Of a stretch of DNA of 64,000 nt, positions 35,087-44,211 are shown piece by piece (the stretch's first letter is position 1; every line of letters begins with the position of its first letter). The notes beneath the pieces were generated by a model that saw only the letters and a list, made by a program, of their open reading frames with translations, had not been told where the DNA came from and searched no databases. The DNA lies in NCBI GenBank assembly GCA_959602645.1, contig CAUGTZ010000002.1, positions 84,159 to 148,158 on the forward strand, given 5' to 3'. The DNA is from an uncultured Collinsella sp. GTDB taxonomy: Bacteria > Actinomycetota > Coriobacteriia > Coriobacteriales > Coriobacteriaceae. Position numbers and translations under genes: made by a program.

Positions 35087-35806
35087 TTACGCCTCCTTTT
35101 TCTGCTTGTCGCGGGCGGCCTTGGCGGCAAGCGCCGCACGGACCTTGGCCGCTTTCTCGGGATCCATGGCGGCGAGCTTTGCCTCCATCTCGGCGGCCTT
35201 GAGCGCGGCCTTCGCAGCGGCATCGTCATGCTGGGCATCGGAGCCGGCAGCAGCAGCGGGCTGAGCAGCGGCAGTGCCCGCAGCATCGCCGGCACCCGCG
35301 GCACCCTCCCCCGCAGCAGCCGCAGCCGCGGCGGCCTTCTCGGCCGCGGCCTTGCGCGCCTTGGCCTCGGCGGCCGCGCGGACTTTCATGGCCTTCTCGC
35401 GCGCAGCCTTCACCTCGGGCGTGATGACGCTCATGGGTTCGGCAGTCGAGACCTGGTAGAAAAAGCCCTTAAAGTCGATCTGCATGTCGGTGATGGCAAG
35501 ACCAAACAGGTCGTGGGCCTCATTTTCAAACGGGAACACCGCGGGGTAATACGAGCTGATGGACGGAATCTCCTGGTACTGGTCGATGCCCTCGACCACC
35601 AGGTTCTCGATCGCATAGCTGCCGTCCTGCGCAATATGCTCCTGAGCAGCACGGACGTTGATAAACGTATAGACCAAGCGATACGAGCCGTCGTCGACGT
35701 TGCGCTCGGCATGCATTTGCACAAAGCGCGCGCCGACGCCCTTGAGCGCCTGGACATGCGACAGGAGCTTGTCGATCCCGACGGTGGTATAGATAGCCTT
35801 TTGCAT
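35087..35806 (-). CDS. echD: Ech hydrogenase subunit EchD (NuoC-like) with Ala-rich tail
   Basis: 239 residues. The N-terminal 125 match the complex I 30-kDa (NuoC) fold with the signature FPFENEAHDLFGL. From about residue 130 there is a long low-complexity Ala/Lys/Glu tail (EKAAAAAAAAGEGAAGAG and similar), not expected in EchD and probably helical or disordered. The start codon overlaps the echC stop (TAATG). It connects the catalytic and membrane parts of the complex. The tail may be a lineage-specific addition. Confidence 0.88.
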   Translation of the reverse strand: MQKAIYTTVGIDKLLSHVQALKGVGARFVQMHAERNVDDGSYRLVYTFINVRAAQEHIAQDGSYAIENLVVEGIDQYQEIPSISSYYPAVFPFENEAHDLFGLAITDMQIDFKGFFYQVSTAEPMSVITPEVKAAREKAMKVRAAAEAKARKAAAEKAAAAAAAAGEGAAGAGDAAGTAAAQPAAAAGSDAQHDDAAAKAALKAAEMEAKLAAMDPEKAAKVRAALAAKAARDKQKKEA

Positions 35807-36423
35807 TACTCGGCCTCCTTTGCAGCGGCGGGCGTCTCAGCAGGTGCGTCGCCAGCGGCGGGCGCAGCAGGCTTCCCGGCAGGCGCGTCACCGGCACCGT
35901 CAGCCCCGGCCCCCGCAGCCACAAACCCGTCCTCGCCCAGCTCAACGCCGCCGTCCCAGGTAGCGGCACCGCCCACGGTAAGTGGATCGCCGCCAGCACG
36001 CATCACGGCCTCCTTCTGGTCCAGGATGCCGCACGCCTCCACGATGGCATCGATCACGGTCTCGGGGCGAATGGCGCATCCGGGCGCGTACACGTCCACG
36101 GGAATCGCGCGGTCCACGCCGCCGATCACGTTGTAGGCATCGCGGAACACGCCGCCCGAGCACGCGCAGATGCCGCAGGCCACCACGCACTTGGGCTCGA
36201 GCATCTGGTTGTAAATCTGGCGCACGACAGGCAAGTTCTGAGCGTTGACCGAGCCCGTCACCAAAAAGATGTCCGCATGCTTGGGGTTGCCGGTATTGAC
36301 CACGCCAAAGCGCTCCGCATCGAACAGCGGCGTGAGCGAGGCCAGCACCTCGATATCGCATCCGTTGCAGCTCGAGCCGTCGTAATGAATAACCCACGGC
36401 GAGCGCGACATTTTATGATCCAT
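35806..36423 (-). CDS. echC: Ech hydrogenase small subunit EchC (NuoB-like)
   Basis: 205 residues. The proximal [4Fe-4S] cluster ligands are in SSCNGCDIEVL, CGICACSGG and APGCAIRPE, the pattern of NuoB and group 4 hydrogenase small subunits. The C-terminal 50 residues are Ala/Pro-rich and dispensable-looking, like the tail of EchD next door. It starts 12 nt after the membrane subunit gene. Confidence 0.92.
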   Translation of the reverse strand: MDHKMSRSPWVIHYDGSSCNGCDIEVLASLTPLFDAERFGVVNTGNPKHADIFLVTGSVNAQNLPVVRQIYNQMLEPKCVVACGICACSGGVFRDAYNVIGGVDRAIPVDVYAPGCAIRPETVIDAIVEACGILDQKEAVMRAGGDPLTVGGAATWDGGVELGEDGFVAAGAGADGAGDAPAGKPAAPAAGDAPAETPAAAKEAE

Positions 36424-36435
36424 GGATGCCGCCTC

Positions 36436-39318
36436 CTAAATAAACACGTCGACGAGGATGGGCATAAGGTTGAGCAGGCCAAACACCAGCGCCACGCCCC
36501 ATCCGAGCTTAAAGCAGCTGCGCCAGGTGCTGCGCGCGAAGGTGTTGTCGATCAGCACCTCGACAAAGTACGTCGCAGCCATCACGACCAGGGCGACCAC
36601 CCAGCTCACTGGGTTGTCCCAGACAAAGAACATGCCCACCCACATCAAAAACAGCACGGTCTCGCACCAGTGCATAAGGGTCATCTTGGCCAGCGTGCTG
36701 CCGCTCATCTCGGTGGCGACGCCCTGGACGATCTCCTGATGCGCGTGATGCGAGTACGAAAGATCGAACGGCGACTTGCGCAGCTTGATGGTAAGCACCG
36801 CGAGCAGCGCGAGGAAAATGGGCGCGCTGTACACGATGATGGGGGCCGACTGCCCCGTCACGGCGATGGAATCGAAGCTGTCGGTGGCAAGGTACAGGCC
36901 CACGCTCATCAGCAGAACGGCGGGCTCGTAACTCATAACCTGCAGCAGCTCGCGGTCGGCACCGACCTGGGCAAACGGGCTTTGCGTCGAGGCGGACGCC
37001 AGCACCACAAAAATCGCGGCAAGCGTCACCATAAAGGCGCATAACAGCGTGTTGGAGCCCGACACAAAGATGCCGCCGCCCACCACGGTAAAGATGAGCG
37101 CGCACGCCATGTAGGTATCGTCCATGGTGTTTACGCTGGCGGGAGCCTTGCGCAGCAGCTTGGCAACGTCGTAGAAGGGCTGCAGCAAGCGCGGGCCCAC
37201 GCGGCCCTGCATGCGAGCCGAAAGTTTGCGGTCAACGCCGTCGATCAAGCCGCCCACAAGCGGCGCAATCAAGGCAAACGCCACGGTGCCAATAAAAATG
37301 CCCACGACGCCCGAGCCTTCAAAATACTTGCCGCGCAGCACCGAGGGCGCGCTCATGGCAAGCCGCTCGGGCCCAATCCACGCGCAACACAGCAGCGCAA
37401 ACAAGATAATGCTGCAGCACACGACGCTACCCGCGGGGCCAATACGCTTCTCGCCAAGGGCGTCCTCCGAGTACCAATTGCGCTTTTCGGCCTTCACCTC
37501 GTGTCCCATCGAGCCGCGGAAATGGCGGTAATTGTCGGTTCCCACACCCGAAAGATATACGTTTACGTGCGGTTTGTTGCTCACGCGGAATGAAGTCAGC
37601 AGCACCACGGCGATAAACGCCACGATAACCACCATCAGATACATGGCGTCCTTGCCAATAACGTACGGCACGCGGCCAAACACCATGGCCAAGTAAGGCG
37701 ACACCAGACCGCTCGAGATAACCGGAAACGCCACGCAGCACAGAATCAGCAGCGCGGCGATGGCGTTGAGGGCCATCCATTCGGTCTTATGGACATTGAC
37801 CTCAACGTTTTGAGCCGTGGGGTCGACGCCCGAAAGCTTGGCAAGCCACTTGCCCCAGAAGTAAAACGTCGCGGCCGAGCCAAAGGCAAGCACCATGATC
37901 ATGAGCACGTTGCCGGTCTGCGCAAACGCCACCAGGGCGCCCCACTTGGACACGAGCATGCCAAACGGCGCCACAAACATGCCCATAATGCCCAGCATCA
38001 TCAGACGCGTCAGGTGCGGCATGCGGCTGAACATGCCGTCCATGTCCTCGATATTGCGGCTGCCGATATGATGCTCGGCCGTGCCCACGCACAGGAACAG
38101 CAGCGACTTGGCCACCGTGTGGAACAAGATCAGGAAGATGGCCGCCCATACGGCCTCGGGCGCGCCGACACCCAAGCAGGCACTGATGAGGCCCAAGTTG
38201 GAAATGGTGGAGTACGCGAGCACGCGTTTGGCGTTGCTCTGCGAGATGGCCATGAGTGCAGCGAGCAAAAACGTGATGGCACCCACACTCGTGACCATAA
38301 AGCCGGTCACGGGGTAGATGGCATAGAGTGGGCTCAGCTTGACCATCAGGAACACGCCGGCTTTGACCATGGTTGACGAGTGCAGCAGGGCGCTCGTGGG
38401 AGTGGGTGCAACCATGGCACCCAACAGCCAAGTGTGGAACGGCATCTGTGCGGCCTTGGTGAGCGCGGCGAGCGACAACAGGATGACCGGCATCACCAGC
38501 AGCGCGGACTGCGCGGTTCCGGTGCCGGAAAGCTCGATCATGCCCGAGATGGTCAGCGGCATGCCGTTAACGTGCAGATACATAAGTCCGGCCAAAAACG
38601 CGATGCCGCCCAGCATGTTGAGGATGATTTGGGTAAAGGCGTTCTTGATGGCCTCGGGCGTACGCGTGTAGCCAATCATAAGGAACGAACACACGGTGGT
38701 GATTTCCCAGCCGCAGAACAGCCACTCAAGGTTGTCGCTCGTCACGATGGCGAACATGGCCGAGAGGAACAGGAACATGAGCGCCAGGAACTGCGGGCGA
38801 CGGTCGGACGCGGTCTGCCCGCGCAGCGCGGCCTCGTGCTCGTCATGGGCCTGGAAGTCCTTCATGTAGCCCAGGGCATACAAGCAGATTAGACTGCCAA
38901 CGATGCCGACGGCGAGGACCATGATCACGCTCATGTAGTCCAGGTAGAGTGGCGTTGCCGTGACGGCTTCGGCCGCGGGCAGCGTCATGGCTGCAAAGGC
39001 GAGCGAGCCCACCAGCTGGACTATGCCGAGCACCGTGGTGAGCGCGTTCCTATATTTGTACGCGTTGTACAGGATGACAGCGCACAGGATGACGTCGATA
39101 ACGGAACTGATGATCGAGAGCACATGCGAGGTGCCGGGGGCAACCTCAAAGCTCTGCGGACCCGTGCCAAAAAACATGACGGCGACTACAACTGTCACCG
39201 CCATAATAATGCCGGAGCCTATGAGCCCCGCCGCATCGCGGGCGCGGTCACCGCGCGCGAGCAGCATGCCCAGCGCCGGTACCAGCGGAAACAGGGTAAG
39301 GAAATACAGTAGCGTCAT
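36436..39318 (-). CDS. fused Ech membrane subunits EchA-EchB (NuoL-like + NuoH-like)
   Basis: 960 residues in one uninterrupted frame. Residues 1 to about 640 are a proton-pumping antiporter-like subunit (NuoL/MrpA/EchA type) with SALLHSSTMVKAGVFL, which carries the conserved TM-helix His/Lys, and many membrane helices. From about residue 660 an EchB/NuoH domain begins, including LSARMQGRVGPRLLQPFYDV, the signature GRVGPxxxxPxxD loop near the quinone/ferredoxin-side channel, and acidic ENxx-like sites in later helices. In described Ech operons echA and echB are separate genes; here they are fused. First gene of the operon, promoter expected in 39319-39498. Confidence 0.88.
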   Translation of the reverse strand: MTLLYFLTLFPLVPALGMLLARGDRARDAAGLIGSGIIMAVTVVVAVMFFGTGPQSFEVAPGTSHVLSIISSVIDVILCAVILYNAYKYRNALTTVLGIVQLVGSLAFAAMTLPAAEAVTATPLYLDYMSVIMVLAVGIVGSLICLYALGYMKDFQAHDEHEAALRGQTASDRRPQFLALMFLFLSAMFAIVTSDNLEWLFCGWEITTVCSFLMIGYTRTPEAIKNAFTQIILNMLGGIAFLAGLMYLHVNGMPLTISGMIELSGTGTAQSALLVMPVILLSLAALTKAAQMPFHTWLLGAMVAPTPTSALLHSSTMVKAGVFLMVKLSPLYAIYPVTGFMVTSVGAITFLLAALMAISQSNAKRVLAYSTISNLGLISACLGVGAPEAVWAAIFLILFHTVAKSLLFLCVGTAEHHIGSRNIEDMDGMFSRMPHLTRLMMLGIMGMFVAPFGMLVSKWGALVAFAQTGNVLMIMVLAFGSAATFYFWGKWLAKLSGVDPTAQNVEVNVHKTEWMALNAIAALLILCCVAFPVISSGLVSPYLAMVFGRVPYVIGKDAMYLMVVIVAFIAVVLLTSFRVSNKPHVNVYLSGVGTDNYRHFRGSMGHEVKAEKRNWYSEDALGEKRIGPAGSVVCCSIILFALLCCAWIGPERLAMSAPSVLRGKYFEGSGVVGIFIGTVAFALIAPLVGGLIDGVDRKLSARMQGRVGPRLLQPFYDVAKLLRKAPASVNTMDDTYMACALIFTVVGGGIFVSGSNTLLCAFMVTLAAIFVVLASASTQSPFAQVGADRELLQVMSYEPAVLLMSVGLYLATDSFDSIAVTGQSAPIIVYSAPIFLALLAVLTIKLRKSPFDLSYSHHAHQEIVQGVATEMSGSTLAKMTLMHWCETVLFLMWVGMFFVWDNPVSWVVALVVMAATYFVEVLIDNTFARSTWRSCFKLGWGVALVFGLLNLMPILVDVFI

Positions 39319-39498
39319 ACCATCACTCCCCCATGCTAAAACGCTGCAATTGTTTAACGTTATAGCTCAATTGAGGAGTAGCGGCGGCGGGTTTTCGGTC
39401 AACTGGGGAGTTTTAGGCGTACGGGGTAAGGGCACGCCCGCATTGGAGCAGAGGGGCGGCAAGAAAAATGCGCCCCTGTGGGCGCACCATCCCATTCG

Positions 39499-39903
39499 CT
39501 ATTCCGCCTTTTTAACGCGCGGCTTGCGACCGCGCGGCTTATCGGCCAGCGCGGACTCACCGCTCTCGCGATACTGGCGGCACCAGGCCTTGACCGAAGA
39601 CTCGCTGGGTATCTTGTGCTTGATCATGGCCTCGCGAACCGTCAGGCCGTTTTCCAGGCGATCCTTTACCACGGCGAGCTTGACGTCGTACGAATACGTG
39701 CGGTGATGCGAACCCGCGTTAAGCACGGCGTCGGCACCGCCCACGGCGTATGCGCGGGCCCACTGACGAGCCGTGGCCTGGGGAATGCCGAGCTCCGCGG
39801 CGAGGGCACGATGACCGACCCCCTCTTGGAGGACCTCGACGGCGCGCTGCCTAACCTCGGGCGCATGCGTGCGAGTCCTAGTTGCTTCTGACATACCTGC
39901 CAC
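39499..39903 (-). CDS. orphan IS3-type OrfA-like helix-turn-helix protein
   Basis: 134 residues with two helix-turn-helix repeats: RQRAVEVLQEGVGHRALAAE then GIPQATARQWARAYAVGGAD, and VKLAVVKDRLENGLTVREAM then KHKIPSESSVKAWCRQYRES. The pattern AxxxGVxxxxVxxWxxxYxxxGxxAL is that of IS3/IS150 OrfA proteins. The basic tail (KPRGRKPRVKK) fits DNA binding. No OrfB (DDE integrase) follows and no terminal repeats are seen. It is therefore either an IS remnant or a domesticated regulator, lying 180 bp upstream of the ech operon on the same strand. The start is GTG at 39903 or ATG at 39894. Confidence 0.7.
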   Translation of the reverse strand: MAGMSEATRTRTHAPEVRQRAVEVLQEGVGHRALAAELGIPQATARQWARAYAVGGADAVLNAGSHHRTYSYDVKLAVVKDRLENGLTVREAMIKHKIPSESSVKAWCRQYRESGESALADKPRGRKPRVKKAE

Positions 39904-40097
39904 TTCTTAGCCTTAACCGTTAATCTGCTTTCTTACGTACAAGTTAGATAGTAGCATTTTACTGTTTGCTCAAAGCAGTTAATTAAAATAGACGCGGCGT
40001 TATCTGGGCATTTGGCACCAATTTACGACATTTCTTTATCGATTATTTACGCTGGTAGCTGACTCGCAGCCAATCGTCATTCGCCTGTCAACAAAAT

Positions 40098-40127
40098 TGA
40101 CACCTCTTTATGTCCTTTGCTATAGCG
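40098..40127 (+). promoter_or_regulatory. promoter-like sequence without an obvious gene
   Basis: TTGACA (40098), 18-bp spacer, TATAGC (40122). Nothing is encoded downstream on the plus strand before the converging gene; it could make a short non-coding or antisense transcript. Confidence 0.3.
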
Positions 40128-40227
40128 GATATGATTATTAACCCCTCCCCCAATAATTTTGAGTAATCGGCAAGGCAGTAGACGTCCTTACTCCTCATGA
40201 TTACCGCGCATTGCCATCCACCGGAGC

Positions 40228-40268
40228 AAAACAAAAAGGGCGGGGCCTGCTGCGCTTGCAGGCCCCGC
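40228..40268 (-). terminator. intrinsic terminator of the OYE-type reductase gene
   Basis: On the reverse strand GCGGGGCCTGC-AAGCGCA-GCAGGCCCCGC is followed by CCTTTTTGTTTTGC. Strong stem and T-run. Confidence 0.85.
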
Positions 40269-40343
40269 ACCGGTTGACACCCGACGGGACACAGCCGGGC
40301 GAGGCGGATCCGTGCTACCGCCCCGCCTGGCCGCGATGTTCAA

Positions 40344-42374
40344 CTACAGCTCGTTGGCCGCGTGATACGCCGTGCGAATGGCGCTCGCGATGTCGGCGGT
40401 GCGCTCGCCCGAGCAGTCGCCCACGCAGGTCACGGGCACCGTCACGCCATCCAGGTCAAACGCGTTGGCCTTGGAGCCCACGGCCATCACCACGTAATCG
40501 CAGGCGATCTTCACCGGCTCCTCGGGGCCGTCCTCGGTGGTGTGCACGGCCTCCACGCCCTCGTCGGTAATGGCGGTCAGGCGGGTCTTAACGTGCTGTT
40601 CCACGTTGTGGGCGGCGAAGTCGCTCATGATCAGCGGCAGAATGGTCTCGGACTCGCCCGCGGCAATCTTGTCGAGCATCTCGACGATCGCCACCTCGCA
40701 GCCGCGCTGCAGCAGGTACTCGGCAGTCTCGGTGCCCACCAGGCCGCCGCCAATGACGGCGACGCGCCCGCTGAGCTCCACCTTGCCGGTCAGCACGTCC
40801 CAGCTCGAGACGACCTTGTCCGAGTCGGCACCCGGAACGGGAATGACCACGTCGTGCGCGCCCACAGCCACAATCGCGGCGTCGGCGGCGTTGAGATCCT
40901 CGGCCGTAGCGGCATGGTTGAGCTCGACCTTCACGCCCAGGCCGGGCAGAATCTTCTCGTAATACTCGACCGAGCGCATAATCTCATCCTTGCGCGGAGG
41001 CGCGGCCGCCAGCACAATCTGGCCGCCCAAGTGATCGCTCGCCTCATAGACGGTCACGTCGTAGCCGCGCTTGGCCGCCACGCGTGCGGCCTCCAGGCCG
41101 GCAATACCGCCGCCCACCACGGCGATCTTCTTGTCGCCCTCGCCCGGCTTAATGGCGATGGTCGCCTCGTCGCCGTTCTCGGCGTTGAGCACGCACGAGA
41201 TGTACTTGCGGTTTTGAATCGCATCGACGCAGCCCTTGTTGCAGTTGAGGCACTCGCGGATGGGCTCGCCGGTCGCGGCCTTCAGCGCAATGTCGGGGTC
41301 GCACATGAGCGAGCGGCCATAGGCGATAATGTCGGCCGCGCCGTCCTCAAGAATCTTCTCGCCGGCCTCGACCGAAACAACACGGCCGACGGTGGCCACC
41401 GGCACGGAGACCAGGGCCTTGACGCGCTCGGCCACCGGCAGCGTCCAGTTGTAGGGCATGGCACCCATGGGCGGAATGGTGTCGCCCATGTTGCCGGTGT
41501 GGTTGGCCTGCGCGACCTGGATCATGTCGATGCCCGCGCCCTCGAGCAGCTTGGCGAACTCGCAGGCCTCGTCGGGCTGCAGGCCACCCTTGCCGCGCGG
41601 CGTGCCGTCGGGGTTCTCCATGATCACGGGGAGCTTGTACTCCACCATCAGCTGCGGCGCGGCTTCCTTAATGGCGGCGACGACCTCGAGCGCATAGCGA
41701 ACGCGGTTCTCGAACGAGCCACCGTACTCGTCGGTGCGCTGGTTGAGGATGGCCGAGCACAGCGAACCCACCAGACGGTCGCCGTGAACCTCGATGGCGT
41801 CGATGCCGGCCTGCTGCGCGCGGGCGGCCGAGGCGGCGATGGCCTCCTTGATCTGGGTGAGCTGCTCTACGCTCGCCTCGTTCACAAAGTGCTGCATATC
41901 GTGGTGCAACTTGGCGTAGGCCTGCTTGCGGATCTCGTTGGACTCGGCCATCTTGGCGGCAAAGGTCTCCTCGTCGCCGGCGGCCTTAGCCTCCTGCGCA
42001 GCCTTGGCGGCGGCCATGGAACCCATGACCATGCGGCCGACACCGGGCACGTCGTACTCGGGGTGGAACAGCTGCAGCGCGACCTTGGCGCCGTGCTTGT
42101 GAACGGCGTCGGCCAGCGCCTTAAACGTGGGGATCTGGGCGTCGGTCGCCAACTTGGGCGTGGGGCTCGCGGTCATAACGGGAGCGACGTCGCCGATGAC
42201 GATGTAGCTCACGCCGCCACGGGCTAGGCGCTCGTAAAAAGCCAGGCTGCGCTCGCCGATGGAACCGTCGCGCTCCTCGTAGCCGGTGGTCAGCGGCGGG
42301 AACATAATGCGGTTTTTGAGCTCAAGGGGGCCAACCGTAATGGGCTGGAGCAGCTTGGATGCAGGTGCGGTCAT
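40344..42374 (-). CDS. NADH:flavin oxidoreductase, old-yellow-enzyme / 2,4-dienoyl-CoA reductase type
   Basis: 676 residues. An FMN-binding OYE barrel (1 to about 340) includes IEVHGDRLVGSLCSAILNQR, where the usual catalytic H-x-x-H/N region lies. A [4Fe-4S] site follows (CLNCNKGC plus a Cys in YISCVLN). The C-terminal FAD/NAD(P) domains have KIAVVGGGIAGLEAARVAA and RVAVIGGGLVGTETAEYLL. This is the architecture of dienoyl-CoA, enoate, BaiCD-type bile-acid and daidzein reductases; which substrate applies cannot be told. Start at 42374 with GAGG 7 nt upstream. Divergent from a PucR-type regulator that probably controls it. Monocistronic, with its own terminator. Confidence 0.88.
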   Translation of the reverse strand: MTAPASKLLQPITVGPLELKNRIMFPPLTTGYEERDGSIGERSLAFYERLARGGVSYIVIGDVAPVMTASPTPKLATDAQIPTFKALADAVHKHGAKVALQLFHPEYDVPGVGRMVMGSMAAAKAAQEAKAAGDEETFAAKMAESNEIRKQAYAKLHHDMQHFVNEASVEQLTQIKEAIAASAARAQQAGIDAIEVHGDRLVGSLCSAILNQRTDEYGGSFENRVRYALEVVAAIKEAAPQLMVEYKLPVIMENPDGTPRGKGGLQPDEACEFAKLLEGAGIDMIQVAQANHTGNMGDTIPPMGAMPYNWTLPVAERVKALVSVPVATVGRVVSVEAGEKILEDGAADIIAYGRSLMCDPDIALKAATGEPIRECLNCNKGCVDAIQNRKYISCVLNAENGDEATIAIKPGEGDKKIAVVGGGIAGLEAARVAAKRGYDVTVYEASDHLGGQIVLAAAPPRKDEIMRSVEYYEKILPGLGVKVELNHAATAEDLNAADAAIVAVGAHDVVIPVPGADSDKVVSSWDVLTGKVELSGRVAVIGGGLVGTETAEYLLQRGCEVAIVEMLDKIAAGESETILPLIMSDFAAHNVEQHVKTRLTAITDEGVEAVHTTEDGPEEPVKIACDYVVMAVGSKANAFDLDGVTVPVTCVGDCSGERTADIASAIRTAYHAANEL

Positions 42375-42510
42375 GGACATTCCTCTCTTATAGGCGCGGC
42401 GGCGATGGTGCCGCGTAGTTGTCTAGAGGATATGGCATGGGAGCACAGTGGCGCAACGGAAATCGGCAGACAGCAGGTAGCGGCAGGTGGATGGGGCGGG
42501 GCGGCCCGTC

Positions 42511-42737
42511 GGTTTGTCTCGATCTGTAACAGTAAGACCCTATTTTGCCGAGCAACTGTTACAGATTGAGACAAACCAATCTAGCCTGCCGAAAGATCTA
42601 GATCTGTAACAGTTACTCAGTAAAAACCGTCCCTCGTGTTACAGATTTAGACAAACGAAGACCGTCCTGCCGAAACATCTCAATCTGTAACAACTACAGA
42701 CCAAAACCGGACCCACCTGTTACAGATCGAGACAAAC
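42511..42737. repeat. ATCTGTAACA hairpin array, locus 1 (three hairpins)
   Basis: Three consecutive hairpins with ATCTGTAACA left arms at 42522, 42602 and 42683 (80-81 bp period) and TGTTACAGAT right arms. The first stem is 22 bp (GGTTTGTCTCGATCTGTAAC paired with its complement, one mismatch). Sequence between hairpins is also conserved (ACCGTCC, CTGCCGAAA). It lies in the divergent region between the flavin reductase and the PucR gene. Confidence 0.75.
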
Positions 42738-42875
42738 CCCAATAACAACGACACCGTCCCCGTTCGAGGAAACGACCGCCACACTCACCGTTTTAAACAA
42801 CCTGGCACCGCTCAGCCTGCGATAATAATTTGGTCACGCGTCGACTACGGCGAAGACGCGGCAGAAGGGACACCC

Positions 42876-44189
42876 ATGCAACCGAGTACCACCGATACGT
42901 CTACCGCAAAGCAAGCGCTGCTCGAGGCGCTCTTGAGCGACGCGGGGCTCAAGAGCCTCACGCAAACGGCCTCTGCCGCTATGGACAACCCGGTGCTCGT
43001 CGTCGATCCCGTGTACCGCTATGCCGCCCGCGGCGGCTTTGAGCTCGACGATGACGACGACTCCCCCTTTGCAGCCATCACCCGCGCCGAGCTCTCCGAA
43101 GGTGACATGCTGCAGGACGAAGCCGTGCGATACATCATCAAATGCGGCTTAGACGAGGAGATTGCCCGCTCGACAGGCCCGCTTACACGCTATAACGACA
43201 TGTTCCGCCTCAACACCATGACCGATGCGATCAAGGTGCACGGCACGTGTCTGGGCCGGGCGATGATGATCGAACGCAATCACGCCTTTGGCGATAGCGA
43301 TCGCGAGGTCTTTGAGTTCTTTGTCCGACTGCTCGCGCAAGAACTGCAGAAAGGCGGCTTTCTTTCGTTGGGCGGCCCGCAACAGGGGCCATATTTTCTC
43401 TCGCGCCTCCTGGACGACGAAATCCCCAACCCCATCACCTGCACACGCAAAATGCAGCTCGTCGGCTTTGCGCCGCTTCCCGCCCTCTACGTTGTATGCC
43501 TGCTCAAAAAAGATTCCCAGCTCGAGGCGCGCGAGGCGGAGAGCATCCGAGGACAATTGCAGCCGCTACTGCACCATAGCCTTATCACCATGTACGAAGG
43601 TGAGCTCGTGGCGCTGGTAAGCCGTCCGCCCTCCACGCAGCTACCCGCCAACGATGAGGCGATCCTTGCCCGCGTTGCTGCCACGAACAATTTGTTCATT
43701 GGCATCAGCAACGAGTTTTCCCAGGCAACCGATGTGCGTTCGCACCTCAATCAGGCACGCGCCGCCATTCGATACGGCTCGACCTTTACCAAAATCCTCG
43801 AAGACACCCATGTGTATCGCTATTGCGAATACACCTACATGGAAATGCTCGACATCTGCAACGACCACATCAACCTTATAAACTACTGCCATCCGGCAAT
43901 CTGGGCACTTTGGAAGCATGACCAGTCGCACGATTCCGAGCTGGTCGAGACGCTCTTTGCCTTTATGCAGCACAGCTGTAACACGGTGCGCACCGCCGCG
44001 ATCTTGTCGCTTCACAAAAACACGCTGCTCTATCGCATTAACCGCATAAAGGAAATCACCGGTAACGACTTGGCATCGGGAGAGGACCTCTTTTTGTTCC
44101 ACCTCTCGATTCGCACCCTAATCTACCTTGGCTTTCTTGAGCCGAGGATTAAGCCCCGCACCAGCGCCGACCTGCACTGCCGCAAGTAG
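42876..44189 (+). CDS. PucR/CdaR-family transcriptional regulator
   Basis: 437 residues. An N-terminal sensory region (about 1-250, GAF-like: LGRAMMIERNHAFGDSDREV) and a central GGDEF-like fold (about 260-340) precede the C-terminal PucR helix-turn-helix (about 355-415) with CNTVRTAAILSLHKNTLLYR and INRIKEITG. Such proteins activate catabolic genes in response to small molecules. It is divergent from the OYE-type reductase with the repeat array between, so the reductase is its likely target. AGAAGGGAC precedes the start. Confidence 0.85.
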   Translation: MQPSTTDTSTAKQALLEALLSDAGLKSLTQTASAAMDNPVLVVDPVYRYAARGGFELDDDDDSPFAAITRAELSEGDMLQDEAVRYIIKCGLDEEIARSTGPLTRYNDMFRLNTMTDAIKVHGTCLGRAMMIERNHAFGDSDREVFEFFVRLLAQELQKGGFLSLGGPQQGPYFLSRLLDDEIPNPITCTRKMQLVGFAPLPALYVVCLLKKDSQLEAREAESIRGQLQPLLHHSLITMYEGELVALVSRPPSTQLPANDEAILARVAATNNLFIGISNEFSQATDVRSHLNQARAAIRYGSTFTKILEDTHVYRYCEYTYMEMLDICNDHINLINYCHPAIWALWKHDQSHDSELVETLFAFMQHSCNTVRTAAILSLHKNTLLYRINRIKEITGNDLASGEDLFLFHLSIRTLIYLGFLEPRIKPRTSADLHCRK

Positions 44190-44211
44190 GCCGGGCGGGG
44201 CTTGGGCAAAA

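Larger units (their letters stand above)
39904..40343. other. 440-bp AT-rich intergenic region
   Basis: No convincing coding frame. It holds an orphan plus-strand promoter-like sequence (40098-40127), an inverted pair TGTCAA-caaaa-TTGACA around its -35, and at the right end the terminator of the flavin reductase gene. AT-richness is highest at 39940-40160. Confidence 0.5.

Noticed and set aside
39430..39490. Terminator after the OrfA-like gene
   Set aside because: A GC-rich stem can be drawn (AGGGGCG/GCGCCCCT), but the T-run falls inside the loop instead of after the stem.
42511..42737. Possible CRISPR array (repeats of about 80 bp period)
   Set aside because: The repeated part forms inverted pairs, the intervening sequence is also conserved, there are only three units, and no cas genes are present.
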